The translations under genes were made by a program, and so were the position numbers. Of a stretch of DNA of 64,000 nt, positions 1 through 12,062 are shown piece by piece. The notes beneath the pieces were generated by a model. It was given only the letters and a program-made list of their open reading frames with translations. It ran no database searches and had not been told where the DNA came from. How positions within the stretch are numbered: position 1 is the stretch's first letter; each line of letters opens with the position of its first letter. Source of the stretch: Lenzites betulinus (Eukaryota > Basidiomycota > Agaricomycetes > Polyporales > Polyporaceae); contig JABYQU010000024.1 in assembly GCA_022264855.1 (NCBI GenBank), positions 426,658-490,657 of the forward strand. The letters are read 5' to 3'.

Positions 1-53
1 TTCGTGCACCGGCGCTCCGTGGAGCACGAAGGTTAAAGTCAAGGTGCACTTAC

Positions 54-441
54 GAGAAACACCTTCACGAGGTCGTCACAGTCGATTTCGCCATACATGT
101 ACGCCTCCGCGAACCCGAGGTCGCCCATCGCGCATAGTCGTAGCCAGAAATTGGGGTTGCGCACGGTGAGCTCCGCTTTCGGGGCTTTGGAGGCGTCCGT
201 GTCCAGTTCGCCGTGCACAGCACCGTCCTCTCCAAAACAATAGGTGCGGTCCGGGGTGTAGATTGTGAGCGAGCCGTTGGTGATTTCCCTGAGTAGACTG
301 GACGACAAGTGAGCACGGTGTGCAGCGTGCATACAAGGACATTAGCACCCACCCAGTTGCTGCCTTTTCCGCGAGGACGCAGAGGGGGGCCTTGATGTAG
401 GCAGAGGAGGACGCAACGAAAGAGCTCACGATGGCACTCAT
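54..441 (-). CDS. Cyclopropane-fatty-acyl-phospholipid synthase-like methyltransferase, N-terminal part (partial)
   Basis: Only the first two exons lie in the window; the gene continues past the left edge on the minus strand. Exon 1 is 441-353 and exon 2 is 297-54, with a 55 bp GT-AG intron that keeps frame; a GTAAGT donor follows exon 2. Exon 2 encodes the typical start of fungal Cfa-type enzymes: a short segment resembling ITNGSLTIYTPD, then an acidic region, then NPNFWLRLCAMGDLGFAEAY and YGEIDCDDL. In this family these residues precede the SAM-binding methyltransferase domain, which is outside the window. Family members transfer a methyl or methylene group from S-adenosylmethionine to unsaturated lipid acyl chains. 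The SAM motif cannot be checked here, so activity is inferred from the family. A sphingolipid C9-methyltransferase is the main alternative. Confidence 0.72.
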
Positions 442-2694
442 GGTGGTACGAGGAAGAAGATGCAGGGATTCGGGAAACGCACGCGACGGTTATGTATGCC
501 GGTACTCGGCGGACGAGAAAGAGAAGAGGAGAGCCTGGTTGGGACACTCCCACAGCCGTCTAGTCTCGACGTCGGGGGCGGCGGTGACGGAGCCAAGGGG
601 ATGGATCGCGCCCTCGCGGCTCCCGCGGTCCCAAATGGCATCATCTCCTCAACGCCGGCGGCCACATTCCATCCATCCAGGGTGGGCTACCACTGCTCGT
701 TGATGCTGAGTATGTGGACAAGGCAACGGGCCCGACGCTTACCGGGGCCTTACCGCTGGTCCGGATGGCGTTGAAGTGCTGAGCTTGGTGCTCCCTGGTG
801 CTCGTCGCTGATCGCCACTGGACAGTCTCAGCCTCCAAGACACCCGCACGGCGCGAGATGCAGCTGCTCCGACTCCCTCGCGGTCACCCAGACGACGAGC
901 TTTCCGTTCTGCGCAGAACGCGTCCCGCTCACACCCTGTTGCAGCCCGTCACGGTTGCTTGCGCGAACATCTATACCGTCGTTAAGTTACATTTGAGGTC
1001 TACCACGTACATAGGTGAGCTTATACTGAGCCCCATACCTGACGTCGGCGGCGAATCTCACCTTACAACGTTAAGGGACCATGGACAGCTGATGGTGTCC
1101 CGCATAGTTGTAAATGTGTTTTTGTCTCATACTTGTGAATGTCACAGATCAAAAAAGAAAGAAGAAAAAAAGAAAGAAAACAAAAGAAATTCTAAACAAA
1201 TAGTGTCCTGCACGGGCGTCTATAGCTAATAAAATGCCACGTGCTACAAACGCTCAAGCAATAAATCGGGTCTGCTCGCTTTTTTCTCTTCCTTACCACG
1301 ACAGCACCAAAGCCGCGATGCTCACACCGTACAGGATGTTGGAGGACCAGTCTTCCAGCGTTCACTCTCGTGAGCGGGCTAAGGTCTGAGTATTCCAATC
1401 CCTCTCGATCGACTCTAGCCGGGTCCGGTCTTAACAGACTGAGCGTCGCACCAGACATACAGTTCGCGCCGGGGAAGGCCTCCTTCCCCTCTTCGGGGCC
1501 CCGGAGAAACGCTTCGGCGTCGAGGGGCGGCACGCGGGCTTTGGGAAACGGCGCAGGGATCGGGCGGGCATGCGCGCCCCCGTCGGACTGTGACTCGCTC
1601 GCAGGCCAAGGGAATCCGTGCGTGTGCCGTCCTTCAGTGCACTTCGCGGCTCGCGCATCTGGGGCCTCGCGCCCCTTGCGAAACTCGATTCAGACTACTC
1701 TGGTACTGTCGTGCCCTCTTGCAATTTTTTCCCTCCTGCGCTCTTCGCGAGCTCGTTCATTGGTTGCTTCGGCTGCGCGATCGGGTTGATCAGTGTACAG
1801 GTATGTATCGGTCCTTCTGTTCGCCGACTTTGCTGATGCACGCAATGTCGCCTCTAGATCGTGATATAGACCGTAGAGGATCATTGCGTAGGCCAATGGA
1901 GAGAGGAACATGTTGAGTAGTCGCCGGTCCTGGTTTCGATTTTTCGCATATTCGCAGCTCTGCGTAAGCCCAACTTAGATGATCAACGATTACTCGCTCG
2001 TCTCTCCACATCTTCGCTTCATTTCACAGCAATATATTTCTCTCATCTATGCGCCAGTGTTCCCAAGAGGCCATGTCGCTTTGAACGTGTACTTCACGCA
2101 CATCAAGGCCGTTGACTCGTCCTTGCTCAATCTGTCTGACACCCGAGACCCAAACACATTACATGCTCACCCGTCGGCCGTACACAGGAGCTCGCGACGC
2201 GCAACGGACGGTCAGCTCACTTCACAACACGATCGGCGGTGTCAAGCCTCGTGTAGCTATACTCGAGTATGTCAAAGCGACGGGACGCCTTTTGCCACTG
2301 GATGCCCACGAACGTTCGGAAGCCCAAGCTATATCCTCCTTTTGTCCTGCAACTTTCCTGTCTCTAACAGCCTCCCGAGTCCCGCCGTTAGTCCTTGAAT
2401 ATATCTATATCATCGTGTGGTCGTGTGGTACCTTGCCGCGAGCAAGTGGGTCTGGTCAACCCCCTCCTCGCGATACCCTTGTTCGGAGCTAGATAGTAGT
2501 AGCTCCTAGATAGGAGTAGATCGCGAACAGTCGACCAGCCGCTTAAGCAGCCAGCTCGATATTGGCCAAACATGGACCGAGCGCCGTCTATGTTGTATAT
2601 CGCGAGCTGTATCGACCAGTTCACACAGAATAGGAGGAACTCGAATACCTGTACATACCAATGATATATTACTGCCTATATAATGTAGATCTAC
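442..2694. other. 2.2 kb with no recognisable gene
   Basis: Open frames here are short, overlap on both strands and show no family similarity. The stretch holds an A/G-rich tract around 1150-1200 and becomes AT-rich towards the tandem repeat at 2695. It probably contains the promoter of the methyltransferase gene and the 3' flank of the F-box gene. Confidence 0.5.
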
Positions 2695-2778
2695 ATGCTA
2701 TATACTATGTCCTGCACAAGATGCTATATACTATGACCTGCACAAGATGCTATATACTATGACCTTCACAAGATGCTA
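2695..2778. repeat. 26 bp tandem repeat, about 3.2 copies
   Basis: Copies start at 2695, 2721 and 2747, followed by a 6 bp partial copy at 2773. Each unit begins ATGCTATATACTATG and ends CAAG; copies differ by one or two bases. It lies just 3' of the F-box gene that ends at 2823. Confidence 0.9.
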
Positions 2779-2822
2779 GCCCGAAACCTGTAATGTACCG
2801 TACCAAGAAGCTCTACAGATGC

Positions 2823-4970
2823 CTACCACAACACCAAGTCCTGAAGCCCATGGTCTCCAACCATATGATCCCTTCTGTGCGGATGCGGAAGCTCCTCCGG
2901 GGGTAGACCGGCTGCCTCCCGTCTCCACCGACGCTCCTCCTTGCGTATCTCCACGTACATCGGGATGAGCTCCCCCACCGCCTCCCAACGCTGCTTGTAC
3001 GACAGCAACACCGGCCACGCCGCCCGCTGCACTTCAGTGGCATCGGGGATGATGTCCTCGATCCCCTCCACCCATTCCCAGCCGGTCAGCACCTCTTCGA
3101 CCATCGGGAACACCCCGGACAGGAACGCGGCGACCGCGCACGGGTCGTCGATGGGCGACATGCCGACGTTGAGGATGGCGGGCCCGTTGGTCGGCCAGTT
3201 AGGCGGCTGCTCGCCGGGGAGCGGCATGCGCTCGAGGCGGTCGGGGATGTCTGCCTTGATCAACCGGGCGTCGAACTCGACCGCTAGAGCGTCGAGGCGG
3301 GAGCAGTGCCGGGCGAACGGGAGAAGCCCGAGGATGGTCGCAGGACGTGGGTAGGGCTTCCAGACGAAACCGTCGCCGCGCCCGCCGCCGCCCGCGTTAT
3401 TATTTTCGGCCTCGACTTGCTGGTGCTCGCCGTTGTTGGCCTGGGCTAGGTTTTCGAGAGGTGCACCGCCGTCGGCGCCGGGCCCGTCGTCCTTCCTCTT
3501 GTCTTCATCGTCGTCCCGGTCGGAATCCACCATAAAGTCCCACCAGCCAGCCTCTAGAGAACCCAAGGTGAGCCGGTCAAGGCGAGGCCACGTCGATGCT
3601 GCCTTCGCCAAGAATTTGGCCTCTACAGCAAACGGACAGTGCAGTTTGAGCACGATGTCGTACAGGTTTGACATCGACAACAGCGGAGCGAGGGTCTTCC
3701 CGCTCACAGAGCGGAACATGGGATGGAAGGCGGGTTCTCCGTCGGGCGGTGGTGGGGATATGGGCTTGTTACTCAGCTCGTTTGAAATGATGTCAAGGGC
3801 CTCGATGTACAGTCGCGAGATGTGCTTATGCGCCGGCATGCGTGCGATGCCAATGAAAAGAGGATCGATGTCGGAGCGGCGGGCCTCCCCCCGTACACGG
3901 ATGTCGAGTTCTTCGATATGAGGAGAGCGAAAGAGGCGGAGGAGATTCCGTGGCTGCACGAAGGTCGGCGCGGAGATGTGCAGCTCGCGGATGGCAGGGA
4001 AGAGCATCTCGTGCGCTCGGATTGCCTCATTGACGGGCTTCAAGTCGTGTTTGAAGAAGGTTTCGTCCACGCTGAACTCGAGAGTATGCAAGTGAGGAAG
4101 TCGTGCTAGGTGAAGGACAGCGGCGGGTGTGAGTGGGAATATGCCGTCACCCAAGCAAACGGATACAAGGTGGTGTGTCGCTTCGTGCAGGACAGCCAAC
4201 ATCGCAGGCACTGCGCTAGTGAACTCCGGAGATATGTTGACGCTGAGCTCCCGTAGAGAAGGCGCTATGTCCTTGACCTTGCCCAACATCCGTGCGTAAA
4301 CTTCCGCGCTCTCGGTCAACGTATCTGCGTGAGGCTCGTAGAGGTCCCAAATGAGCAGCTCCTTCAGGGCTGGACCGAAAAGGGCATGGAATGACCCGAA
4401 GACTTCCGTGATCAGCTCTGGAGGACAGTGATATGTAACATGCTCTAAATTGATGAAAAAGTTGCCGCGCGACTCCTGGAGCATCGCGAGCGTGTCGTAT
4501 ACCGTCGGCGCAGCGGTGTGTTTGAACTTCCTGGAGGCCGTAGGGCACGAGGCTTCGCTGCTAATTACCCGAACGCGACGAGCATATGTGAAGAGCCTCT
4601 TGACCTGCTGCTCATCTGGGACGCCATTGAAGCTCTGCGTCGACCCACGCAATGTCAGCAATCACTTTAGCATTGAAGAGTGTACTTGGCTTACAACAAG
4701 AGAGCGAGGCCGAATTCCGCCGTCTTCCTCAAGTGTCACTGCATTATACGCACATTTGGGAAGAACGAAGAGGAGCTGAGAAACGTCTGAGAGGGTGTGC
4801 CAGAGAACGTTAAGGGCCGGTTCGTGGAAGAAGCGTGATGTGGCTGCGAGGGCGGCGACTGAGCGGGGCCCGACCGTGTCCGCCCATCTTCGGGAAATAA
4901 AGAGGAGGTAGCGGCAGATTTCTTCCACTGCCCACAGAGGAAGCCGGTGAATCAGCCTGGTAGTAGACAT
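2823..4970 (-). CDS. F-box / leucine-rich-repeat-like protein 1
   Basis: Two exons, 4970-4695 and 4634-2823, joined by a phase-0 GT-AG intron, give about 695 residues. The first 60 residues form an F-box-like helix set (RLPLWAVEEICRYLL, then a segment close to ALAATSRFFHEPALNVLWHT), the standard start of Agaricomycete F-box proteins. The rest is a leucine-rich, LRR-like solenoid with regular hydrophobic spacing; around residues 440-480 it is interrupted by a low-complexity D/E-rich and Gly/Asn-rich loop. Such proteins act as substrate adaptors of SCF ubiquitin ligases, binding Skp1 through the F-box; the substrate cannot be inferred. The start at 4970 is the methionine directly before the F-box; an upstream in-frame ATG at 5108 would add 46 unconserved residues. 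A second gene of the same family lies 2.2 kb away on the same strand. Confidence 0.8.
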
Positions 4971-6014
4971 GATCAGGCTCCGTAGGCCCGGATCGCAGTC
5001 TTCTGACGGGGAGTGCGACGGCGGGAGTAGACAACAATTAGACCGTGACGACGCGTGGTGGTAAGCAACAGGAGGACAGACAAAGCGCCGCCTCAAGTTA
5101 TGTTGCAACCGAAGAAGGTCATTGCTGGCAACCCGAGCAGCGAGCTCCTCGCGACTGAGACCCTGGCGGGAACGCGATCACGTGCCATAATCCATGACGG
5201 CACAAGCGACTCCGAGTCGAGCTCGGACGAGGCCACGCGTCGCAATCAATTGACCACTAATGTATTCCAGCTCGCCGACCTCGTATGTCGTATTCAAACA
5301 CCACAGAAAACATAGAACGTCGTGTTTGACAGAAAACCTCCTACCCAGGTTCTCTTCCTGGTCATGACAGCTTAGCGCTCAGCGGTACATGTACAAGACC
5401 ATTCACGAGGAGTGGCTCATCGGCCTAGTTCATCTAAACTCGTGCGTTCCCAGCCGTCCCTGACTCATCTCCGCGATCCTGCGGGAGCGCCTGTGCCTCC
5501 TGGATGTGTCGCACCTCTACCAGTAAGTAGTGCCGTGGCCCTGTTATGTCCCCCGACGACCGGTTCGTCCACCTAGTAGTCAGCCCGAAGCCGCGGAGCG
5601 CCAAGTCGACAAACCATCCGCTGAGGTCGTTGTGGCGATACCGGCACAGCTGAAGGAATCATGGCTTGTCCTCAAGGTACGCCCCGGGGACGCGACGATA
5701 GCATCAGCAACGTCTAAGCTGCTATCGTCCAGCGCTCCGCACCCAAAGATGTTAGGTTGCATCAACACGAAGACCTTCGCTCCTCGGCCGGCCTATAAGG
5801 GATGCGCCCCTCGGGAGACCTTGTCCGTACGCCGCCTAAGACGTCAATAGCAAAAAAGACTCGAACGAGCGAGAGAAACATGGAGGTTGACAATACACTG
5901 TTGTCTTCGCAGTTTGTTCATTACAGAGCGTGGCTCTGGTCAATCATCTACAGCGCCAATGGGAATACATCAGCTGCCAAAGTAGCCTTCACCGCCGCAA
6001 TTGAAGGTCAGGTA
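4971..6014. other. 1 kb spacer without a supported gene
   Basis: A plus-strand open frame at 5055-5315 has a Ser/Glu-rich stretch but no recognisable family and overlaps the F-box 5' region. It was left out. The spacer probably contains the F-box promoter. Confidence 0.4.
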
Positions 6015-6729
6015 TCACTTACCCGTGTCTATCATAGATGACCGCGAGATTGATTCAGCCGTGCCCCCCGCCCCAAACGCCGCGCGCTGCAAATCACACA
6101 CATATTTCTGCGGATCCGCTACAATCAAGCATTCAATATTTAATATCCAGCTGCGAATACCACTCCACTCCGCTAGCCCTCTCGAAAAGCAGATAAAAGA
6201 AAGTACACTCACCGGACACCCTCGGTCGCTCACCCTCCCTCCTGACCATCTCCCGCGTCATCTCCATCATCCGCTGCAGTTGCGCTTGCACGTTCCCCGC
6301 TCGCGTCCGCTCCGCCTCCTCCCGCGCGCGCATGGCCGCGCACCGCGCCTCGCATAGCACGGTGCACACGTGGATGAGGTGCGCGGTCTCCTGCACGGCG
6401 GAGGTCAGGCGCTCGAGCTGCTCCTCCATAGAGAGCTGCGAGCTAGAGGTCGTGCTGGGATTGGAGGGTGTGCCGCCGAGTTTCGCTATTGATTGCAAGG
6501 AGACGTGGTTGGATGGTGGTGGAGATACCGGCGGTGAGGGGTCATGGGTTCGCGCTGTGGCCTGTGGTGAGCTCAGGGTCTCACTCGCATTCTTTGAAGC
6601 TACTAGGGAGGACGTGGATGGAGATACTATGTGTGTGGGACTTGATTGTGGTCGGATTGGTGCAGCCGACGCCACGCATGGGGGTTGTGAGACGTCTGGT
6701 GCAACAGCCTGAGTGGACATTTTCCTCAA
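6015..6729 (-). CDS. Hypothetical Ser/Pro-rich protein with C-terminal coiled coil
   Basis: Not recognised. Exon 1 (6729-6213) encodes a Ser/Pro/Thr-rich, probably disordered N-terminus of about 100 residues, then an amphipathic helical segment starting near MEEQLERLTSAVQETAHLI and continuing through an Arg/Glu-rich helix (REEAERTRAGNVQAQLQRMM), a likely coiled coil. A GTGAGT donor after 6213 and a TGTAG acceptor before 6118 give a second exon, 6118-6015, ending in a stop. A start at 6720 (second methionine) is equally possible. The layout suits a scaffold or chromatin-associated adaptor, but no function is assigned. The biased composition and clear splice signals support a real gene more than homology does. 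Confidence 0.45.
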
Positions 6730-7137
6730 GCCCGCGTAGAGTACACAATATAAGATGGTGGAAGTGAGGAGAAGTCAAAGTCGCTGGCAATATTTATGCG
6801 TGAGGGTGCCGCATTTGGAGCATGGTGGCGGTGCGTTGTATTCTTGTTGTGGCGCGTCAAGTGGCCCTCAGGCCTTCAAAGCTTCAAGCTTCAAGCTTCA
6901 GGCCTCAGGGGTGCTAGGATCTGTTTAGTATATCATGAGCAGTAATATTTGGTACTGATACACCGTAGCTATATACTACTCTTGCTGTCCAGTACTTGGG
7001 ATGGGATTTACAAAGCACACACACACGTGCACCGTTCACTTGAATCACACAAATTATATAATGCCAGCAGTAGAGAAAACAACATACCAAGATCCACATA
7101 CAACATTACAGCATCATATCACTGGCGCGGAGACCCT
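6730..7137. other. Spacer with a short CTTCAAG repeat
   Basis: No gene seen. A 7 bp unit GCTTCAA is repeated three times at 6881-6900, flanked on both sides by CCTCAGG-type sequence. Confidence 0.5.
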
Positions 7138-8930
7138 TCAGTCCTCAGCGCGTGCATAGCTAGAGTTAAGTACCCTCTCCTTCGCCCATGTGCGCTCCTG
7201 CCTGCGCACCTCCTCAAACCAAGGCAAGTACATATCTGCAACTCCTTCCCACCGTGCGCCATGGTGGGTGTCGAATATACCCCCGATGTCTGCGCCCGGT
7301 GCACCAACCCACCTGACGGGGTGATCGCTGTATATCCGGCGCAGTGCCGGGAAGACATCTGACAGAAATGCCGCAACAGCGATGGGGTCGTCGACCGCCG
7401 TGCGCCCGACGGAGAGGGTGGTGAGTGTCCGCTGCTCGAACCCAAGCCCCGGGCGGAGCTCCCAACGTGCGGACGGGATTCGGTTGAGGCTCGCGTCGAA
7501 TGCAATGGTGAGACTGCACAGGTCTGGGCAGCCCTTGGCGAGTGCGACAAGTCCCAGAAGAGTCGCACGGGGTTTGGGAGGCCCGTCCGCGTTGTTGGGG
7601 CCGAGTTCGAGCACCCGCAGGGAAGGCCAAGCGGCCGCCATGGCGTTTAGATCGTTGTCGTCGAACAAGTATCGGCCTTCCGCCCGCACGGTGACCGACT
7701 CGAGTGCGGAGTAAGACAGGAGAGGGCGGAGAGCGTCGAATGTGACGGCTTCCCCAGGCACTAGCCACGGAGCCTGAACTTCCACGGACTGCAGGCTTGA
7801 TGTCCACCTCTGGCCTAGGGCTATCGACTCGACAAGCTCCTTGATCATCTGCGACGTAAGCTTGCCGAACTGAACCGAAGCAGAAATGTGCCGCAGAGCG
7901 GGGGAGGAGATCGCGCGCAGTATGGCAGCGGGCAGGGCGAGATTATAGGCATGGCTGAAGTCAAGCTTAACGAGATGTGAGAAGTAGCCTTTGCCCTCCG
8001 CGTTTCTGCAAATCGCAATGAGCTGCTCGCAACTTCCGAAGTCAATGGCTACGCGGAGTGTCTCCAGCGTGTCGAGTGTCGCGAGATGAACGAGTGCCTC
8101 GGGACTGATACTCACGCCCAGTGTAAATATGGATACCAGTCGATGGAAATTGACTATGTGGTGTGATAGGCCGCCCCAAGAGGGGGTAGGTGCTAGCAAT
8201 TCCAGGTCCTGGAGATAAGGGGAAGACCGCGCTAAACTTGCGAGGAGGATGTTGTGTGCATTCTGGGGTGTTAGTCCCACAAGATGGTGAGTAAGACGGA
8301 GCAGCTTTGGCCCGTAAATGGTATGGAGATGGGGATAGAGGATATCCTGATCTCCTTCAGGGTGCTCGAGATCGAGCGTGCGGATGTTGGGCAATAGTAT
8401 CTCGTCGGAAAGCTCAGAGAGAATCTGGACCAAAGCTTGGAGCACACTAGAATCGACGTCGAAAGACGGGGCGGTATATGAGGGGCGGCGCAAGGCACAG
8501 CGACCGGGACGTTCAATATGTTTGACGCGATGGCTATAATGCTTGAGGCGGGTAAGGTCCGTCGCTACAAGTCGCCGTACGATCGACTAGAATGACAAAA
8601 GCTGTAGGTGTGCAGCATTGAAAGAGCCCATACATAACACTAGCGTACCAATGCAGTGCGCAGAGTCGGAGAATCATCCCAAAGAGATCGGGACGCGGTA
8701 GGCTGGTTAATCTCTCGCGCACTCCAAGCATCGACCGGCAGTGTGTAGACAAGAATGTTATATCCGGGGCTAGGAAGGATGTGCCATAGAGTGTTGAGGG
8801 CATGCTCGTGGAAAGCCCTGGAGGTGCTCGCAAGAGTTACGAGAGTGTTTGGCTCTGCGTATGAGTACAACAGATGGTCGCAAATGAGTGCGAAGGCCTT
8901 GGGAGGAAGGCGATCCATGGTCGTGCTCAT
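7138..8930 (-). CDS. F-box / leucine-rich-repeat-like protein 2
   Basis: Exon 1 is 8930-8649 and exon 2 is 8586-7138, with a phase-0 intron (GTACGC donor, TTCTAG acceptor); about 576 residues. The N-terminus carries an F-box-like motif (RLPPKAFALICDHLL, then TLASTSRAFHEHALNTLWHI) close to that of the F-box gene at 2823-4970. The following segment (LTRLKHYSHRVKHIE) is the conserved linker before the LRR-like solenoid in this fungal family. The C-terminal pattern (a motif close to DDPIAVAAFLSDVFP) also occurs in gene 1, so the two are paralogues. Predicted role: Skp1-binding SCF substrate adaptor in cytoplasm or nucleus; target unknown. Confidence 0.8.
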
Positions 8931-9386
8931 TCCGACAGAACGAGGTTCGTCAATCTTGACTGAATCTAGCAGTAGCTATCAGAGGAGGTGGAGGAGAGAA
9001 ACCGAGTCCGGCACCGGGGGGAACAAACGAAAGCTAAGCCGGCGCTCCGCGGTCAATGAGAATCAATGATGGTGTAAGTCCTTCGGTCACCTGATCCGAA
9101 TCATAGTCTTCGCCGCCGTCGGCCACGGCGGGGGAAACGTTTGTCGCAGCAACTCCGAGTCACCTCTAACGCCGACCACCAACACCGACATTTTCTCCCG
9201 CATCGTCCACACCGATAATCTGGGCCACGAGCAAGCAAGCCAGCAGTCGGGATCACCAAGACTCTGAAGCTCTGCCACACAGACCGTGCCGTCCCCTTCA
9301 AGCGTTCTCGGGGAGTGCTTACGGAGATCCGCTTCCTGTTAGCGTGCATCGCGCGATATTGACTCAGCAGCGGTCCATGGATAAAC
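8931..9386. other. Divergent intergenic region
   Basis: 456 bp between the minus-strand F-box gene and the plus-strand MFS gene; likely a bidirectional promoter. No clear TATA box was seen. Confidence 0.4.
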
Positions 9387-12062
9387 ATGTCTGTGGTCAA
9401 CCCTCGCGTGTCAGGTCTTTGGTCCACTTCCTCCCGTATGAGCTACACCTCGGCCGCGGAGTCGTACGATGAAGACGGCGAGGACGCCGATGTCGAGGTT
9501 GGTTTCGAGTCCCCGGACGACCTCGACGGTAGGACACCCCTCGATAGGACCATTGATCGCATTGGAATGGGTGAGTCTCGGTTTACGTTGCGTTTTCGGT
9601 AAGCAATCGTTTAACCTCGGCCATCCAGGAAGCTATCAATGGACATTGCTGTGTCTATGCGGCTTCGGTGAGTATGAATTAATGCTAGACACCGTTCAAT
9701 GTGCTAACACCGCTGCAGGGTGGATGGCGGACAACGTATGTAGACCATGCTTTACAGAACGGTATATTTGACCCATTACGTAGATGTGGATTCAAGCCAT
9801 AGCCATCATCCTTCCGAGGGTTCAGCAGCACTTCGATAGTGAGAGCGCACCAGTTTGCAACCATCACAGCTGATAATACCTCGTGCAGTCCGTGATAGCT
9901 ATGTTGGCACCTTGTCGTCTTCCATGTTCGCGGGGATGATGTTTGGTGCAGTAGGCTGGGGAGCATGTACTGGTTTCTGCTGTGTCTGCTGCGTCAATAG
10001 GCTGACATTATACCTGCTAGGTTCCGACCTCATGGGCCGCACAACAGCATTTAACGCGACACTCCTCCTCACGGCAGTCTTTGGCATATTCTCGTCGCTT
10101 GCAAGCACGTTTGTGTGGCTGTGTCTCGCTCTATTCTTGCTGGGAAGCTCCGTTGGAGTAAGGAGCAAGATCCTCCTGCTTGTTATTTGAACTCACCGCT
10201 TGCGCAGGGCTCCATGCCGACCGACGGCACGCTTCTCCTCGAACACATGCCGAATGGCAAGCAGTATCTCGTCACCGCCCTGTCCGTGTTCTTCTCGTTC
10301 GGCGCGGTTCTGTCTGCGGTCATCGGACTGCTCGTCATTCCAAGCCACTCATGCCCTCCGGCCCCCGCCCCTTGCGACGTCGCATCCCAAAACCAGGGCT
10401 GGAAATATCTCCTCATAACCCTTGGGCTCATTGTACGTATCTACGCAATGCGCAGACAAACAAATCGCTCACTCAAATTGTCCGCAGACGTTGACCATGT
10501 TTCTTGCACGAATGGTGTTCTTCAAACTACACGAATCTCCACGATACCTCGTGCATGCCGGCAGACATGAAGAGGCGATGGAGTCCCTGCAGCTGATCTC
10601 CCGCTTCAATGGCGAGGAGCTTCAGTTGGAGCTTGACGATATCGAGGACACCGTTCTGCCCCTCCCGCTCCCCGCTGAAACGAGCGCGCTTACAGACGCG
10701 CAAAAGGACACGGAGGCTCCTGCGACGACTTCCGTTAGCCACGTCGCCGAGCGCAGCGAAGATGCGCTGCATGATCCCGCAGGGGCACCGTCGCACTACA
10801 GCTCCATGGCACAGCCCGACGTCCCCCTCGACGCACACTCCTTCGGCGCGCCCCTTCTCTCCACGCACTCCCGACAACCCTCCGCCGTATCTCCCGAGCA
10901 ACCAGCCTACAGCCCCTTCCCCATCACCCCCAACAGTGCGGCGCCATTACTTGCACGCGACCCCTCCGGCTCGCAGCTGCCCGCGCACGATGGCGAACGC
11001 CCGCCCTTGCGGGGCCGCGCGCCCGCGGGCAGCAGGCGCATGAACAGACGCATGTCGACCGCGTCGTCGTTCATCGAAGCCAAAACGGGGGGCGTGTGCA
11101 GGGCGCTCCCGCGCTGGATCCGGCGTCCAATCATGGCGTGGATCGACCGCGTCGCAATGGTGATGTCGCCCGAGTGGCTGAAGACGACGCTGTTGGTGTG
11201 GGCAGTGTGGTGGGCGATGTCGCTGGGTGAGTTCGATTTCGTATACAAGAGCGGTCCGCTAGAACTGACCGTTGGGCGCAGCGTACACGATGTTTAATGT
11301 GTACCTGCCGAAGCTGCTCGAGACGCGCTCACACTCTGGCGAGGTGGGGGGTGCGCCGAAATCATTAGAAGACAGCCTGTGGGATGTTGTGATATACTCT
11401 CTGGGCGGATGTCCCGGAGCTATTGTGAGTCCCACTGCATCATGAAGAGGACGTTCGCGATCTGACGTCTCTTCGCCCGCAGCTTGGCGCGTGGCTGATA
11501 GACTCGCGACTGGGCCGGCGGTGGTCGCTCGCCGGGAGCACCTTCGTGACCGCATTCTTCTGCTGGGTGTTCGTGGTGGTCCAGCACCCGTGGGCGGTGC
11601 GTGCGAGCACCGTTGGCATCAGCCTGAGTGCTACGGTGAGTATATGCATGGTCGTGCATGTCCCGTTATGCTAACGGGGTCGACAGGCGATGTGGGCCGT
11701 GCTATACGGGTGGACCCCCGAGATATTCGGGACCAAAGGTACCCTTCATTCGCTCCCTCGTCGAGCATACCGCTGACACCCTATGCCGTGCCCAGTCCGC
11801 GGAACCGCGTGCGGAATCGCCTCCGCGCTCTCTCGAATGTACGTCCCATCCGCACTCCACAACCCGCTCTGTCCGGCTGACAGCCGTCCTCGTTCCTAGA
11901 GGCGGGATGATCGCGCCGATACTGGGCGGCACGCTGCTCACGATCGACCACTCCTTCCCCGTGTACGTGAGCATCGCGATCTTCGTCCTCGCCGGCGTCT
12001 GCGTCGTCTTCCTCGACGAGGACGAGGGCGAGCGGGGTGGGCAGCGCGTTCTCGTGCACTGA
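9387..12062 (+). CDS. MFS transporter (SV2/SVOP-related fungal general substrate transporter)
   Basis: Thirteen exons: 9387-9570, 9629-9667, 9719-9735, 9784-9838, 9889-9966, 10021-10157, 10208-10432, 10488-11226, 11282-11424, 11483-11635, 11687-11738, 11796-11838 and 11900-12062, totalling 675 residues in one frame. After an acidic N-terminal tail comes DRTIDRIGMG, the family signature before helix 1, then a conserved CGFGWMADN motif split over a 17 nt exon. SDLMGRTTAFNATLLLTAVFG matches MFS motif A in the helix 2-3 loop, and GSMPTDGTLLLEHMP lies before helix 5. A cytoplasmic loop of about 180 residues rich in Ser/Pro/Ala separates the two six-helix halves. The protein should be a plasma-membrane proton-coupled carrier; the substrate is unknown. 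Confidence 0.9.

Noticed and set aside
798..1229. 143-codon plus-strand frame
   Set aside because: Ends in a Lys-rich stretch caused by an A-rich tract; no family similarity.
5055..5315. 86-codon plus-strand frame with an acidic Ser stretch
   Set aside because: Overlaps the F-box 5' region and shows no family or splice support.
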